DNA of 64,000 bases from Candidatus Hebobacterum abditum (lineage in GTDB: Bacteria; Armatimonadota; Hebobacteria; Hebobacterales; Hebobacteraceae). The notes beneath the pieces were generated by a model. It did not search any database. It worked only from the letters and a program-made list of their open reading frames with translations, and was not told the origin of the DNA. Positions 54,907 through 64,000 of this stretch are shown one piece after another (position 1 is the stretch's first letter; each line of letters opens with the position of its first letter). The translations under genes were made by a program, and so were the position numbers. The stretch lies in the NCBI GenBank assembly GCA_029821875.1, contig JALGXW010000005.1:85399-149398 (forward strand), read 5' to 3'.

Positions 54907-56051
54907 TCGCCCTTCTCCTCGATGTCCTCGTCGTCGGCCAGCGGCCTCACTCGGAGCATCTTCGTGTCAGTGTACTCCGCGGCCGCCTCGAGATCGCGCC
55001 TCATCGCGCGCGACAGGCTGGGGTCGCTGAGCAGTCTCTTAACGGCGGCTGCATTCACCTGGGTCACTTCCTCCCACTTACCTATCGGCTCCAGCAGCTC
55101 CCGCACGAGCGCGGCATCCCACTGTCGCACGCGCTTCTGCGTTCGGCGCTGCGCAACGTAGCCGCTGCTCTCCACTCGCTCTGCCTGGCTTTGGTCCAGG
55201 TAATCGTGGATGAGGTGCTGGGCCGCTTCCTTGCGTTTCCTCGCCTGCTTCTCGGCCGCGCTGGCCTCCACGTATTCGCTCATGGCGCTGGCGATGTCGA
55301 TCTCCAGGTCCTCCGGCTCCACGGGAGCGCGGAAGAGGTCGCAGTGAGATCGAAAGGCACACCAGTCGCAGTGTGGTCCCGGGTCGGGCTCGAACTCCTC
55401 CAGCTCGATCCGAGCTACCGTGTCGAGGATGTCGCCTCTCGTCTCCTCCAGGAACTCAGTGCTCTGGACCGTGCGCATCTGATGATCGTGCAGCAGGAAG
55501 AGCAAGGTCGTCGCCACGTCGAAGCCGGGGTAGAGGGTGTCGGCGGCCATCCGGTAGATGGCGAGCTGCGCGTCCCTCTCGACTATCTCCTGAGGCGGCA
55601 TCCTGCGACTCGTCTTGTAATCGATGACCTCCAGCTTCTTCTCCGGCAGGACGTCCACGCGGTCGATGCGGCCGTGAAGCTTGTGATCGCCAGGCAAGGC
55701 GATGCTGAACCTGAGCTCTGTGGCGGCCGTCCGCCGGTCTTCGTTGGCCTCGCTGTACTTGGCATAGTGGCTCTGGATCAGCTGTACGCCTTGCTCGAAG
55801 TAGGCCTGCCGCTTCGGTTCCGGAACCTGTGCCTCGCGCCCCCGCCACGAGCGGACGAATGCCTCTACGACCGCCTCGAGTTCCGGCCTCTCCAGCTGGC
55901 GCGGATCGTACATGCGGTTGAGAGCATCGTGCACTGCGGCGCCGAAGTGCAGCTCGGGACCCACGGGAACAACGATCTTGTCGACGTACTGGAGACGGTA
56001 GAGGTGCGGACAGCGCCGGTAGGCGGCGAACTGCGAGTAGCTAATCCGCAT
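54903..56051 (-). CDS. Cas4/RecB-like PD-(D/E)XK nuclease with a probable Fe-S cluster
   Basis: PDDEXK_1 domain: SQFAAYRRCPHLYRLQYV at the N-terminus, GRIDRVDVLPEKKLEVIDYKTS (the D and E-x-K catalytic residues) and the C-terminal CDWCAFRSHC. One N-terminal plus three C-terminal Cys match the 4Fe-4S arrangement of Cas4 and AddB. About 382 residues. Likely DNA end processing. It overlaps the YhaM-like gene by 11 bases. No cas genes or repeats are near, so repair rather than CRISPR is likely. Confidence 0.88.
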   Translation of the reverse strand: MRISYSQFAAYRRCPHLYRLQYVDKIVVPVGPELHFGAAVHDALNRMYDPRQLERPELEAVVEAFVRSWRGREAQVPEPKRQAYFEQGVQLIQSHYAKYSEANEDRRTAATELRFSIALPGDHKLHGRIDRVDVLPEKKLEVIDYKTSRRMPPQEIVERDAQLAIYRMAADTLYPGFDVATTLLFLLHDHQMRTVQSTEFLEETRGDILDTVARIELEEFEPDPGPHCDWCAFRSHCDLFRAPVEPEDLEIDIASAMSEYVEASAAEKQARKRKEAAQHLIHDYLDQSQAERVESSGYVAQRRTQKRVRQWDAALVRELLEPIGKWEEVTQVNAAAVKRLLSDPSLSRAMRRDLEAAAEYTDTKMLRVRPLADDEDIEEKGE

Positions 56052-57024
56052 CGCTCTCTTCTCCTTCCTCCGGCTCCCCGTCGCCGGCATCGCCGACATA
56101 CAGGGAGCGTCCGAGCAGGAAGTGCCGCTCGGTCCAGCGACGGCCCTGCTCCCGGGCGGCTCCGATCTGCCCCAGGAACATGTTGACCTTGGCGCCCAGG
56201 TCCTCCGCGTGGTGTAGCGCTACCGCTTCCGCGGTCATCGGGAGCTTCGGCGAGCCGAACTCGGCGGTGCCGTGGTGGCTCAGAATCGTGTGGCTAAGCA
56301 GCAGCTTCACATCCTCGGGGAATCCTTCGATCTGATCGGCCCTTTCCCGCACCATACGCTCGCCGAGAACGAGGTGTCCCAGGAGCTGTCCCGAGTCGCT
56401 GTAGTCGAAGGCCGTCTGCCAGCTGAGCTCCTGGATCTTGCCGACGTCGTGCAGCACCGCCGCCGTCACCAGCAGATCGCGATCGAGCTTGGGGAATACC
56501 TCCGTAACCTTCTCGCACAGCTCGACCACTTCGACCGTGTGCTCGAGGAGTCCGCCGATGTAGGCATGATGGAGGGCCTTCGCTCCAGGGGCCATGCGAA
56601 AGCGCTGCCGGAAGTCTGTCTCGCGGAACAGCCCCATTAGCAACTCCTTGAGGTGGGCGTCCTCAATCGACTTCACGACCTCAGCCAGCCGCGCCTCCAG
56701 AGCATCGGGATCCTTTGTGCCACGCGGGAGAAACTCGCTTGGATCCGCTTGGTCGGGGGCAAGTGGGTCGATGTCATCGATCCGAAGCTGAAGTTCGTTG
56801 CGGTAGGTCTCTGCCATACCTGACACTCGGACAACGTCGCCCACGTCGAAGCGGTCCGCGATCGCAGCGGCATTGTCCCAGATCTTGGCAGGGACGCGTC
56901 CCGTTGGGTCGCACAGCGTCAGGTCCAAGAACTGGCCGGCGCGGCCGCCCTGGCGGAGCTCCTTGCGCACGACCAACAGCGTGGATTCGAAGGCCTTACT
57001 GGGCTTGAGATCGGCAACTCGCAT
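56041..57024 (-). CDS. YhaM-like 3'-5' exonuclease (OB fold plus HD domain)
   Basis: N-terminal OB fold (about residues 15-90, FLDLTLCDPTGRVPAKIWD) followed by an HD phosphohydrolase domain with KALHHAYIGGLLEHTVEVVELC, AAVLHDVGKIQEL and LSHTILSHHG. This matches YhaM/CBF1, a Mn-dependent 3'-5' exoribonuclease. The last 20 residues are acidic. Coupled with a nuclease gene, suggesting shared nucleic-acid processing. Confidence 0.9.
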   Translation of the reverse strand: MRVADLKPSKAFESTLLVVRKELRQGGRAGQFLDLTLCDPTGRVPAKIWDNAAAIADRFDVGDVVRVSGMAETYRNELQLRIDDIDPLAPDQADPSEFLPRGTKDPDALEARLAEVVKSIEDAHLKELLMGLFRETDFRQRFRMAPGAKALHHAYIGGLLEHTVEVVELCEKVTEVFPKLDRDLLVTAAVLHDVGKIQELSWQTAFDYSDSGQLLGHLVLGERMVRERADQIEGFPEDVKLLLSHTILSHHGTAEFGSPKLPMTAEAVALHHAEDLGAKVNMFLGQIGAAREQGRRWTERHFLLGRSLYVGDAGDGEPEEGEESDAD

Positions 57025-57092
57025 GGCGAACCACCCACCTTTCTACGGCGCACGTGTGCCTCCGGCTGCTGGCAGACATCACGGTGCAGCTC

Positions 57093-58388
57093 CTAGTAGC
57101 GCCTGACGAGGTCGCAGCCGGGGTAGTATTTCACGAGGATGCTGCCGTAGTCCCGCTGCTCGTCTGCAAGGCCGGCCGCCCCGACTTGGCACATTCCCAC
57201 CTGATGGCCCCAACCAGCTCCCCACACAGCAAAGGCCACCGGTGGCTCATCGCTCCTCCCGATGGGCTCTATCGCGAAGGCGGCGGAGTTCAGGCCGCCC
57301 AGAGCGCGTCTCACCATCGCCCCGCCGCGGATCGTGCGCAGCGCTCCACTGCCGACCACCGTCACCTCCCGTGCAATCCCCGACTCAGCGCGATCGGTCA
57401 CGCGGACATCGAGCAGCTCTCCGAAGTCTCCGATCTCGGCCACGAGCGACTCACGCAGTTCCGGGCTCGGCACGACGGACCACCATCGGAACTTGCTCGC
57501 CCTAGCATACCGAGGTCGATTGCAGTTGACGACCGGTGCGTATTTCAGGTACTGGTGCATCTCTTGCTCGAGAAGAGGGAACTCGAGTGCCAGAGCCGCC
57601 TCGTCGAAGTCGGGCGCGGCCCGCAGGTATGGCGCCGGCCTCTGGTCCGGCCAGTAGTCTTCGTTGTTGACTGTGTGTCCGCCGCAGTTGGAGGAGTAGA
57701 GTGTATCGGCCAGTCTGCCTTCATACTCGAGGACCTCTCCCCAAGTCGAGGCGACAGCTTGATCGCTGTTCGCCGATTCGCTCGTGGCACCACCATAGAC
57801 CTGGCAGTGCTCGGTGCGGCAGAGGTCGAAGCCCTCCCGGCGATGTCTCCCGGCCTTGATCAAGGCTTGCCCGCGGGCCGCCACTGCCTGGACCTGCAGG
57901 GCGGCCAATGGGTAGCGCGAGGGCATTTCCGATGGCACGACCCCTCGAAGGTAGGTCTCTGTATCGAGTACGTTGATGACGGTGAGCGACCGGTCGCCCC
58001 TGAGCACCACTTCGACCCCCCCGCGGTAATCGCGGTCCACGATTCCGTCCCAGTGGCCCTCCACTCCCTGTACCGTGACGAGACCACCCTCGGGCGGCAG
58101 CAGACGGAGGCGACGTGTAGCGAACCATTCTTCGCTGCGGTCGCTGGTCAGCCGGAGCGCCCCTCGCTGAGGGGTGATGTGCCACGTCTCACCGGGGGGC
58201 AGCCACGCGACGACCCTGTGTGACCGCGCCAACTGGATGGTCACGCCGGCCGGGCCCGACAATGCGATGCGCTCTTGCCCCCGCAGCAGCCCGATTCGAA
58301 TCTTCGGTAGCTCCCCAGCACAGCGCTCCGGTTGGCCGGCCACGAACGCCAAGAGCGCCAGGAAGACCCACTTGAGACGAGATCCCAT
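57093..58388 (-). CDS. SpoIID/LytB-domain secreted protein
   Basis: Signal peptide (ending near CAG-EL). The SpoIID domain shows LTVINVLDTETYLRGVVPSEMPSRYPLAALQVQAVAARGQAL, HCQVYGG, SSNCGGHTVNNEDYW and GAGWGHQVGMCQVGA. SpoIID cleaves peptidoglycan glycan strands at denuded sites; in diderms without sporulation the domain has general wall-remodelling roles. 431 residues. Monocistronic behind a clear promoter. Confidence 0.92.
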   Translation of the reverse strand: MGSRLKWVFLALLAFVAGQPERCAGELPKIRIGLLRGQERIALSGPAGVTIQLARSHRVVAWLPPGETWHITPQRGALRLTSDRSEEWFATRRLRLLPPEGGLVTVQGVEGHWDGIVDRDYRGGVEVVLRGDRSLTVINVLDTETYLRGVVPSEMPSRYPLAALQVQAVAARGQALIKAGRHRREGFDLCRTEHCQVYGGATSESANSDQAVASTWGEVLEYEGRLADTLYSSNCGGHTVNNEDYWPDQRPAPYLRAAPDFDEAALALEFPLLEQEMHQYLKYAPVVNCNRPRYARASKFRWWSVVPSPELRESLVAEIGDFGELLDVRVTDRAESGIAREVTVVGSGALRTIRGGAMVRRALGGLNSAAFAIEPIGRSDEPPVAFAVWGAGWGHQVGMCQVGAAGLADEQRDYGSILVKYYPGCDLVRRY

Positions 58389-58419
58389 GCGGCCCCTGTT
58401 CCAGGCTTGCGGTGGGCTA

Positions 58420-58448
58420 ATCTAACACGAAAGGCGAAAGGCAGTCAA
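58420..58448 (-). promoter_or_regulatory. Promoter of the SpoIID-domain gene
   Basis: On the minus strand TTGACT (plus 58443-58448), a 17-base spacer and TTAGAT (plus 58420-58425), about 30 bases before the start codon. The remainder of the divergent region to 58662 shows no further element I can name. Confidence 0.6.
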
Positions 58449-58662
58449 CGGATGACAACCAAGCCATGGCAAGCCATCTCGGTGCAGCACAGCATTGGCC
58501 GCAGTCCTGCGGACGGGACGAGGGCAGCCGCGGACGCTGCAGCTGCCGGCCGCTGGACGGTGGGGCGGGACTTCTCATGTCTGCGTCGGCGCAGCCGCGC
58601 GCTGTCGCGCGCAGGTGAGCCAGAGCCGCATGTCGAAGGAGTGCCGTGCTGAGGGACGAGAG

Positions 58663-59286
58663 ATGGCAGAGAGCACGCCTGGCAAGAGTGCTGACGAGCA
58701 AGCGGCAGCGCAGGACAAGGCAGGATTAGGCTTCAGCGAGCTATCGATGAACGAGATCCCGGCCTCCGCGACCGAGGAGGAGAGCGAGGCCCCCCGCCGC
58801 GCAGGACGTTTGGCTCTCGTGCTCGCGGTTGCTCTCCTGGTGGCGGTTGTGCTCTTCGTCGGGGGGAAGGTGCTCAGCAATCTGGCGCCAGGGCAAGAGG
58901 CGGCGGAGCGGCTTCGGGAGAGGGTGGCTGCCCTCCCAGCGTGGCAGAAGGGACTGGTAATGGACGTGCAATACGTGGCCGGGAACCGCGTCCGGCTCGA
59001 GTTCTCATCTCGTGTGTCGACCAGAACGAAAGAGGCGAGGGATGTCCTCCGGGGTGCCACGAGGGCCGTAATGGAGGTGGTCGCAGCTGAGCGTCCTGAC
59101 AGGGACCTCTACATAGAGGGGTACAAGGGCGGCGAGCAGATCGTGCGTGCTGAATACCGGTTCAAGACCACGGTGAGTGGGCCAGGCGGCGAGCAGATCA
59201 AGGATATCGTGGTGCGGGTGGAGGGCGATTCGGAAGACGGGATCGGGGGAGCGTACGATCAGGCGAGGCCGGCTGTCGGCCCGTGA
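58663..59286 (+). CDS. Single-pass membrane protein of unknown function
   Basis: ATG 58663 follows GAGGGA. A Glu/Ala-rich cytoplasmic arm of about 45 residues is followed by one helix (about 48-70). An extracytoplasmic alpha/beta domain comes next (about 80-190, QYVAGNRVRLEFSSRVSTRTKEA and DLYIEGYKGGEQIVRAEYRFK). I do not recognise the family. The stretch to the convergent gene (59287-59430) is empty. Confidence 0.6.
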   Translation: MAESTPGKSADEQAAAQDKAGLGFSELSMNEIPASATEEESEAPRRAGRLALVLAVALLVAVVLFVGGKVLSNLAPGQEAAERLRERVAALPAWQKGLVMDVQYVAGNRVRLEFSSRVSTRTKEARDVLRGATRAVMEVVAAERPDRDLYIEGYKGGEQIVRAEYRFKTTVSGPGGEQIKDIVVRVEGDSEDGIGGAYDQARPAVGP

Positions 59287-59430
59287 ACGGCTACCAGCCC
59301 GGCAGGTTGCTCCGGCCCGCCAGTGGGTGTTGATCCGGCCGCCCCGGTGCCTGCCAGAGGCCGGTAGCTCTCAGGATCGGCGTGGTTCTGCTGAATCCGA
59401 CCGACGGGGCGCGAAGGCGACGGCGCCGGT

Positions 59431-61152
59431 CTACTCGGCCGCCGTCTCGGCTGGTTCTGTGGCCAGTTTCTCGACGGTCACGCTAGCGACGTAGAGATCC
59501 TGCTTGCTTCCCTTTGCGTTTATCCGGAAATCGTAGCCGTCGCGGTTTGTGAAGCTCGCGTCGTCGATCTCGAAGCGGTATCGGCGCCAACCTTGCCCTG
59601 CTTCGACCCATTGCCAGGGTGTAAAACGGTAGCCCCGCGTTGAATCGTACAGGATGTTGAAGCCGAGCTTCTTCGGCCCGACGAGCGCAGCTTCGCACTC
59701 GACGGTAATCGCGAGCTTACTCCCGCCCCGGTCGAAGTACATCCAGCTGTCGTCCACGTCGAAGTATAGCCAGGGGTTGTCTTTCTCTTCCTCGCCGCGC
59801 CGGTAGTTGAGCTGTGTGCGAAGACATGTCCTGCCGCCTCGGCTCTCCTCCAGCGCCTGGCCGCCCCGGCGCGCCCTGAGCTTGCGGTTGTACAGGCCTA
59901 CCTCCGGGAGGTCAGACACGGAGTAGTCAACGTACACACGTGACGCATCCTTCAGCTCGGGCCCTCCGCGGGCCGCCAGCACGTCGGCCCGGCTTGGCGC
60001 GCCCTCGCTGATCGGACTCTGGAACTCGATGCCCTCGATGACGGTAGGGGCGGGGCCGAGGCGCACCGGTCTCTGCCCCGGTTCTGGTGCCGGAATCTGT
60101 GCTTCGGATGCGCTCCAGGCGACGGCTACGGGCGTGCCTTCGCGGCGCTCGAATGCGAGTGCCAAAGCGCCCGCAGCCGGGGCTGTGAATCCCCTGTACT
60201 CGAGGTCGGCAAGCCCGGAGGCCCAAGACGTGTCGATGGCGTCAGGCGGAAGATAGCAGCGCTCGGCGCCAAAAGCCCAAGCCATCAGGTAGTACAGATG
60301 CCATTGCCTGGGCGCGGACTCCTCCGTTGCGCCGTCGAGCACCCAGAATGGCCGTCGTTTCTCAGGCTCGCAGCGTCCTATCACCTCGTTGGCGAAGACG
60401 GCCCAGGGAAGCGGCACATCGCAGGGGTCCTCCGGGAGATAGAGGCCCAGCACATCGACGTAGTCACAGCCCCCCTTCGCGATGAACCTGTCCATCGCGG
60501 CGATGTCAAGGTGGCCGGCCTCGGGGACGATGATGCGGGCGGCAGGATCGGCGGCGCGGGCCTCTTCGGCGGCTGCACGGAGGAGAGCAGCGTACTCCCG
60601 CCGCGCTCCGCGGAAGTTTTGGGCAGTGGGCTGCTCGCGCACCTGCCATAGGGCGACGCGTCCCCGGAAGTGAGTGACAGCGGATCTCACGTATCGCCGC
60701 CACACCTCAATGGACTTGGGGACCGATCGGGGCGCCTCCTTAGGAGGGACCTGCCAGGCCGGATTGACCGCCCACACGGCGCACGGCCCCAACACGAACA
60801 CGATCTCGAAGCCTCGCTCACACGCCGCGTCCACGGCCTCATCGAAGGCCTCCCACGCGAACTCCTCTGAGCGCGGCTCGACTCGGTTCCAGTCCAACTC
60901 CATCCGGACGCTCGTCACCCCTGCCTCGCCCAGGCGCTCAAGGAGCGCGGCTCGGTCGGCGGCCTGGAGGGAGGCCAGGTCGACGTTCGCGCCCAGCGAT
61001 GGACGCGAGGCCGCGAGCGGGGTCTGATAGCAGGCACAGCCAATAAGGACAAGCAGTCCGGCGACCGCGGGAACAAAACGAAGCCGGGCAAACGGCCCCG
61101 GCCTCGCATTGCATCCGCGCGTCGATGGCAGCTTGACGCCGCTATTCGGCAT
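59431..61152 (-). CDS. Glycoside-hydrolase-like (TIM-barrel) lipoprotein
   Basis: The lipobox LIGC (signal about residues 1-38) marks a lipoprotein. SLGANVDLASL, GVTSVRMELDWNRVEPRSEEFAWEAFDEAV and RGFEIVFVLGPCA are the opening strands of a GH39/GH42-type barrel. VALWQVREQPTAQNF occupies the place of the usual acid/base segment, but Gln replaces the common Asn-Glu pair, so catalysis is doubtful. A C-terminal beta-sandwich of about 170 residues follows. It overlaps the small upstream gene by 11 bases. Confidence 0.68.
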   Translation of the reverse strand: MPNSGVKLPSTRGCNARPGPFARLRFVPAVAGLLVLIGCACYQTPLAASRPSLGANVDLASLQAADRAALLERLGEAGVTSVRMELDWNRVEPRSEEFAWEAFDEAVDAACERGFEIVFVLGPCAVWAVNPAWQVPPKEAPRSVPKSIEVWRRYVRSAVTHFRGRVALWQVREQPTAQNFRGARREYAALLRAAAEEARAADPAARIIVPEAGHLDIAAMDRFIAKGGCDYVDVLGLYLPEDPCDVPLPWAVFANEVIGRCEPEKRRPFWVLDGATEESAPRQWHLYYLMAWAFGAERCYLPPDAIDTSWASGLADLEYRGFTAPAAGALALAFERREGTPVAVAWSASEAQIPAPEPGQRPVRLGPAPTVIEGIEFQSPISEGAPSRADVLAARGGPELKDASRVYVDYSVSDLPEVGLYNRKLRARRGGQALEESRGGRTCLRTQLNYRRGEEEKDNPWLYFDVDDSWMYFDRGGSKLAITVECEAALVGPKKLGFNILYDSTRGYRFTPWQWVEAGQGWRRYRFEIDDASFTNRDGYDFRINAKGSKQDLYVASVTVEKLATEPAETAAE

Positions 61153-61387
61153 CCATCTGCTGCTGCGCGACGATTCGCTGCGCCTCCGGCATTGACAGCC
61201 AGACGCCTTGCTCACGGAAGGTCATCCATCGCAGATAGCCCGCCAACGACATGTAGTTGCTCTCAGCGCTCCACGGCTCAAGACCAGCCACGTTGGTGTA
61301 CTGGGCGGCTGACGCAGGCGCGGTCGCGACTGCTACCAGCATGCCAAGCACGAGGAGTACGAGTAGAAGTCGAACTGCCCCAAACAT
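61142..61387 (-). CDS. Small secreted protein of unknown function
   Basis: 81 residues with a strong signal peptide cleaved near ASA-AQ, leaving about 53 residues with ESNYMSLAGYLRWMTFREQGVWLS and an acidic end. GGGAGG sits nine bases before the ATG. Overlap with the glycosidase-like lipoprotein gene suggests a two-gene unit. No family recognised. Confidence 0.62.
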   Translation of the reverse strand: MFGAVRLLLVLLVLGMLVAVATAPASAAQYTNVAGLEPWSAESNYMSLAGYLRWMTFREQGVWLSMPEAQRIVAQQQMDAE

Positions 61388-61473
61388 GACGTCCTACCTC
61401 CCTTCCAAGCCTTTCTCTGTCGCTACCGACGCCAGCGTCTTCGCCAGCGGTCCAGAGGGGTCCTGCCACACCC

Positions 61474-64000
61474 TCACCGCCGTTTAGGGAACTTGGCACG
61501 CACGGTGACACCCTTGTCGCTCTCCACCTCCAGCGACCCACCCAGCTCCTCCTCTATGAGCCCTCGCACTACCTTGAACCCCAGGCCCGAGTGCGTGTCG
61601 AGGTCGAAGTCGGCCGGGAGGCCTTCGCCGCTGTCCTTCACCTCGAGCACGACGTTGTCGCCGGCCTCGGCCAGGCTAATCGAGACGCGGCCGCCCCGGG
61701 TCCCGGCCAGACCGTGTCGGACCGCGTTGTCTACAAGCTCGCCGAGGATCAGGGCGACGTTGGCGGCCTGTTGGGAGGGAAGCATGACGCGCGCGCCAGA
61801 TACCCGAGTCTCGATGTCACTGTCCGGCATGACTGTCTGGGCGGTAAGCTGTATGATTCGCCTCGCGGCCTGCTTGATGTCGACGAACCGGAGGTCGCGA
61901 GCCTGGAGCATGTCATGGACCACCGCGACGCTTTGCAGTCGCGCGATGCCCCGACGCAGGATCTCGTTGAGCGGCCGAGGCGGCGTCTGCTCCATCTCCA
62001 TTCGCAGCAGACCGGCAACCGCCTGGAGGGTGTTGCGAACGCGATGGTTGATCTCGCTGACCATGGCGGTGAGGAACTGCGCCCGTTCCTGCGTCTCCTC
62101 GTGGAGCCGAGCGTTATCGATGGCCACCGCTGCCGCGTTGGAAAGCGCGGTCACCAGTCGCCTGTCGTCCTCGTCGAACTCTCGCTGCGATCTGCGGTAC
62201 AGACTCAGCGCTCCCACTGTGCGGCCGCGGGTTATCAACGGCGCCGCGATGGCCGCCTGAAGGCCGCCTTCCCGCGCGAAGGATCGATCGCTAAAGCGGC
62301 CGTCACGCCGGATGTCAGCGCTGAGCAGGGCCTCTCCGGACTGCACTGCTTTCCCCGCGAGCCCCTCGCCGATACTGAGGGGCCGATAGAAGTCGTGATC
62401 GGGGCGTATGCCTCTCGCTGCCTTGATGGTCAGTTCCTCAGTATCCGGGTCTGCCAGCATCAGTGTCCCGACGGGCGCATCGAGGAGTTCAGCGGCCGCG
62501 TTCAGGACGCGCTCCAGGGTCTGCGTGTATTCGAGAGATGAGGCCAAGGTCTGTGATACCTCGAAGAGGCTCTCGAGCTCGTTCAGGTGGCGAACGACAT
62601 CCTGGTAGAGCGTCGCGCTCTGGAGGGCGAGGGCCGTCTGATTCGCATAGGCCGACAGTAGCGCAACGACATGGGACGGGAAGTCTCGGGGATTCAGGTC
62701 GCCGACCGCCAGCAGCCCCTGCAGCCCCTGCTGCGCCACCATCGGGGCGCAGAGCACAGAACGTACCCCGAGCCACTGCAGGAGCGGGTCGCCCTCTCTA
62801 CCCTCCCGGGCCGCATCCACAACCATCTGCGCGACGCCGGCAGACAGCGCTTCCGCCCCCAGGTGGCCGCTGCTGGGCAATGGGTCCATCCTTTCTTCCG
62901 GCAGCCCGCGCTGGCCCGAGGGGACAGGTGCGAACTCCCCGTTCTCGTTCATGGCGAAGAGGGCAATCCGCGGCGCGTCAACCGCCTTGGACGCCGCGTC
63001 CGCCACCGTGGCTGCAATCCTCTCGATCTCCATCGTCGACGTAATCCGGGTGCTCACCCAGGTCAGGTCGGCCATCTCCAAGAGGCGGCGCTGCATGTCC
63101 TCGACAAGCTGGAGATTCTCGATGGCTACCGCAGCTTGGGCCGCGAACGAAAGGATGATCTCACGGTCTGTTGCAGTGAACGCGCGTGGCCGCCGACGGA
63201 ACAGAAGCAACGCGCCGAGCGGATCACCTCTGATCGACAGAGCCGTGCCAATACTGCTGACGGCCCGCGCGCGAGCTGGGGAAGGAGCACGGCCCCCTGG
63301 GAGTCCTGTCCGCAGCAGTGGCTTCCCTGCCGGCTGGGAGCGGGCCTCCTCGGCGAATGTGGTCAGCGCCGCGGCATCTGCCCTCGGCAAGAGGTCGTTC
63401 GGATCGAAGACCGCTCGAAGCGTAACCTCGGCTTCGGGCTGGGCCAGATAGACAAGGCTGCTGTCGGCCTGCAATAGCTCGGCGGCCGAGCGACAAACCA
63501 ACTCGAGGAATTCCTCCAGGCTCAACGCAGAGCTCAACGCAAAGCCCAGCTCCGATACCGTGCGCCGCTGCACCTCCGTAAGTCTCTTCTTGTCAGCCGT
63601 CAGTTCTAGAGCTTGAGCGGCTGCGCCGGTCTGCTGGGCCAGGGACACAAGCAGGTCGATGCGCTCGGCGTCGAGCGCAGCCCCGTGGACGCTGAGGGCC
63701 CCTACCCAGCGCCCTCCGCCGCGTGCCCTGACGATCAGCCCGCTCTTGGCGTCGACCGCGCAGAGCAGGTCCTTGTGAGCGGCATCGTCCTCGGCGAGCC
63801 GGATCACGCCCTCGGGCGGACCTCCCATCTTCCAGAAAGAGGCGGCGAGAGTGACCGACGCCGCGGCGCGCGAGATCCGCGCCCCAGACCAAGCGGCAGC
63901 CCTGAGACGGTGGCTCTCTTCCTGGTCCCACCAGACGGCCGTCTCGGCATTGCAGAGCCGAACGGCGGCCTCGACCGCGTGTCGCTTGACTCTGTCATCG
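61474..64000 (-). CDS. Multi-GAF HisKA_2/HWE-type sensor histidine kinase, 5' end outside window
   Basis: The frame is open to base 64000 and continues GAF-like sequence upstream of the ATG at 63828 (VKRHAVEAAVRLCNAETAVWW), so the gene is cut by the window edge. At least four GAF units are visible: the partial one and those near 63550-63130, 63080-62630 and 62570-62110. A HisKA_2 phosphoacceptor helix follows (SEINHRVRNTLQAVAG, near 62050), then a HATPase domain (ELVDNAVRHGLAG, GEGLPADF, LGFKVVRGLIEEEL). No membrane helix is seen, so it is probably a cytosolic sensor. No response-regulator gene lies nearby. Confidence 0.9.
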   Translation of the reverse strand, partial: DDRVKRHAVEAAVRLCNAETAVWWDQEESHRLRAAAWSGARISRAAASVTLAASFWKMGGPPEGVIRLAEDDAAHKDLLCAVDAKSGLIVRARGGGRWVGALSVHGAALDAERIDLLVSLAQQTGAAAQALELTADKKRLTEVQRRTVSELGFALSSALSLEEFLELVCRSAAELLQADSSLVYLAQPEAEVTLRAVFDPNDLLPRADAAALTTFAEEARSQPAGKPLLRTGLPGGRAPSPARARAVSSIGTALSIRGDPLGALLLFRRRPRAFTATDREIILSFAAQAAVAIENLQLVEDMQRRLLEMADLTWVSTRITSTMEIERIAATVADAASKAVDAPRIALFAMNENGEFAPVPSGQRGLPEERMDPLPSSGHLGAEALSAGVAQMVVDAAREGREGDPLLQWLGVRSVLCAPMVAQQGLQGLLAVGDLNPRDFPSHVVALLSAYANQTALALQSATLYQDVVRHLNELESLFEVSQTLASSLEYTQTLERVLNAAAELLDAPVGTLMLADPDTEELTIKAARGIRPDHDFYRPLSIGEGLAGKAVQSGEALLSADIRRDGRFSDRSFAREGGLQAAIAAPLITRGRTVGALSLYRRSQREFDEDDRRLVTALSNAAAVAIDNARLHEETQERAQFLTAMVSEINHRVRNTLQAVAGLLRMEMEQTPPRPLNEILRRGIARLQSVAVVHDMLQARDLRFVDIKQAARRIIQLTAQTVMPDSDIETRVSGARVMLPSQQAANVALILGELVDNAVRHGLAGTRGGRVSISLAEAGDNVVLEVKDSGEGLPADFDLDTHSGLGFKVVRGLIEEELGGSLEVESDKGVTVRAKFPKRR

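Noticed and set aside
54903..57024. Nuclease pair considered as a defence system
   Set aside because: The YhaM-like exonuclease and a Cas4/RecB-like nuclease next to hisC have the look of housekeeping processing genes. No helicase, toxin or mobile context is present.

Overview
The window is GC-rich, densely coded DNA that looks like the chromosome of a diderm (Gram-negative-type) bacterium. The diderm reading rests on a secretin, several lipoprotein signals, a SpoIID/LytB protein and O-antigen-ligase/glycosyltransferase genes. The mix of pilMNO-type pilus genes, SpoIID/LytB, an M56/BlaI pair and a long PilX-like pilus-associated protein would fit Armatimonadota or a related diderm lineage. 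That placement is inference only; no rRNA or ribosomal-protein marker lies in the window. I see no transposase, integrase, prophage or CRISPR array, so this reads as core chromosome with lineage-specific genes rather than an island.

Layout. 1-9.2 kb: type IV pilus locus (a 5'-truncated pilus-associated protein, then pilM, pilN-, pilO- and pilP-like genes, a free STN-domain protein and a PilQ-like secretin), with aroB directly after it as in the classical pilMNOPQ-aroKB order. 9.3-16.9 kb: aroB, a PHP phosphoesterase, purH, glyA, folC and a GlcF-like iron-sulfur protein, i.e. aromatic, purine and one-carbon metabolism. 16.9-25.6 kb (minus): a MEDS-domain protein, a cytidylate-kinase-like protein, TPR and thioredoxin envelope proteins, a cation efflux protein, a beta-propeller protein, a DJ-1/PfpI lipoprotein, a CAT-anticodon tRNA, an MBL hydrolase and more TPR proteins. 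25.8-34.1 kb (plus): Clp1/Grc3-like polynucleotide kinase, histidine phosphatase, cobO and pyrE, then gyrB, gyrA and archease. 34.16-34.36 kb: a small isolated transcription unit with its own promoter and terminator. 34.4-38.4 kb (minus): a giant M56 peptidase fused to a secretin-like region, with its BlaI repressor and an operator-flanked promoter. 38.6-44.5 kb (minus): GrpB, membrane and secreted proteins of unknown role, gatB, folB and 5-formyl-THF cyclo-ligase. 44.7-53.6 kb: an RGG-rich lipoprotein, then a coupled minus-strand run of zinc-ribbon protein, Trm112, GT2, O-antigen ligase-TPR, FecCD permease, ATPase and lipoate ligase. 53.8-64 kb: hisC, a Cas4/RecB-like nuclease, YhaM-like nuclease, SpoIID, a glycosidase-like lipoprotein and a multi-GAF histidine kinase that runs off the end.

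The most unusual items are four. (i) The M56 (BlaR1-type) antirepressor carries a periplasmic STN-N1-secretin-like segment clearly related to the pilQ gene of the same window. (ii) The mini transcription unit at 34.2 kb combines a perfect Shine-Dalgarno sequence, a 10-codon ORF, a second SD-like block and a hairpin loop that copies the 3' tail of 16S rRNA. (iii) RGG/GGM/poly-Gly low-complexity segments recur on successive pilus proteins and on a separate lipoprotein. (iv) RNA-processing-type genes more typical of archaea and eukaryotes (Clp1-like kinase, archease) sit in housekeeping operons. Start sites were revised where a Shine-Dalgarno sequence or signal peptide indicated a different start.
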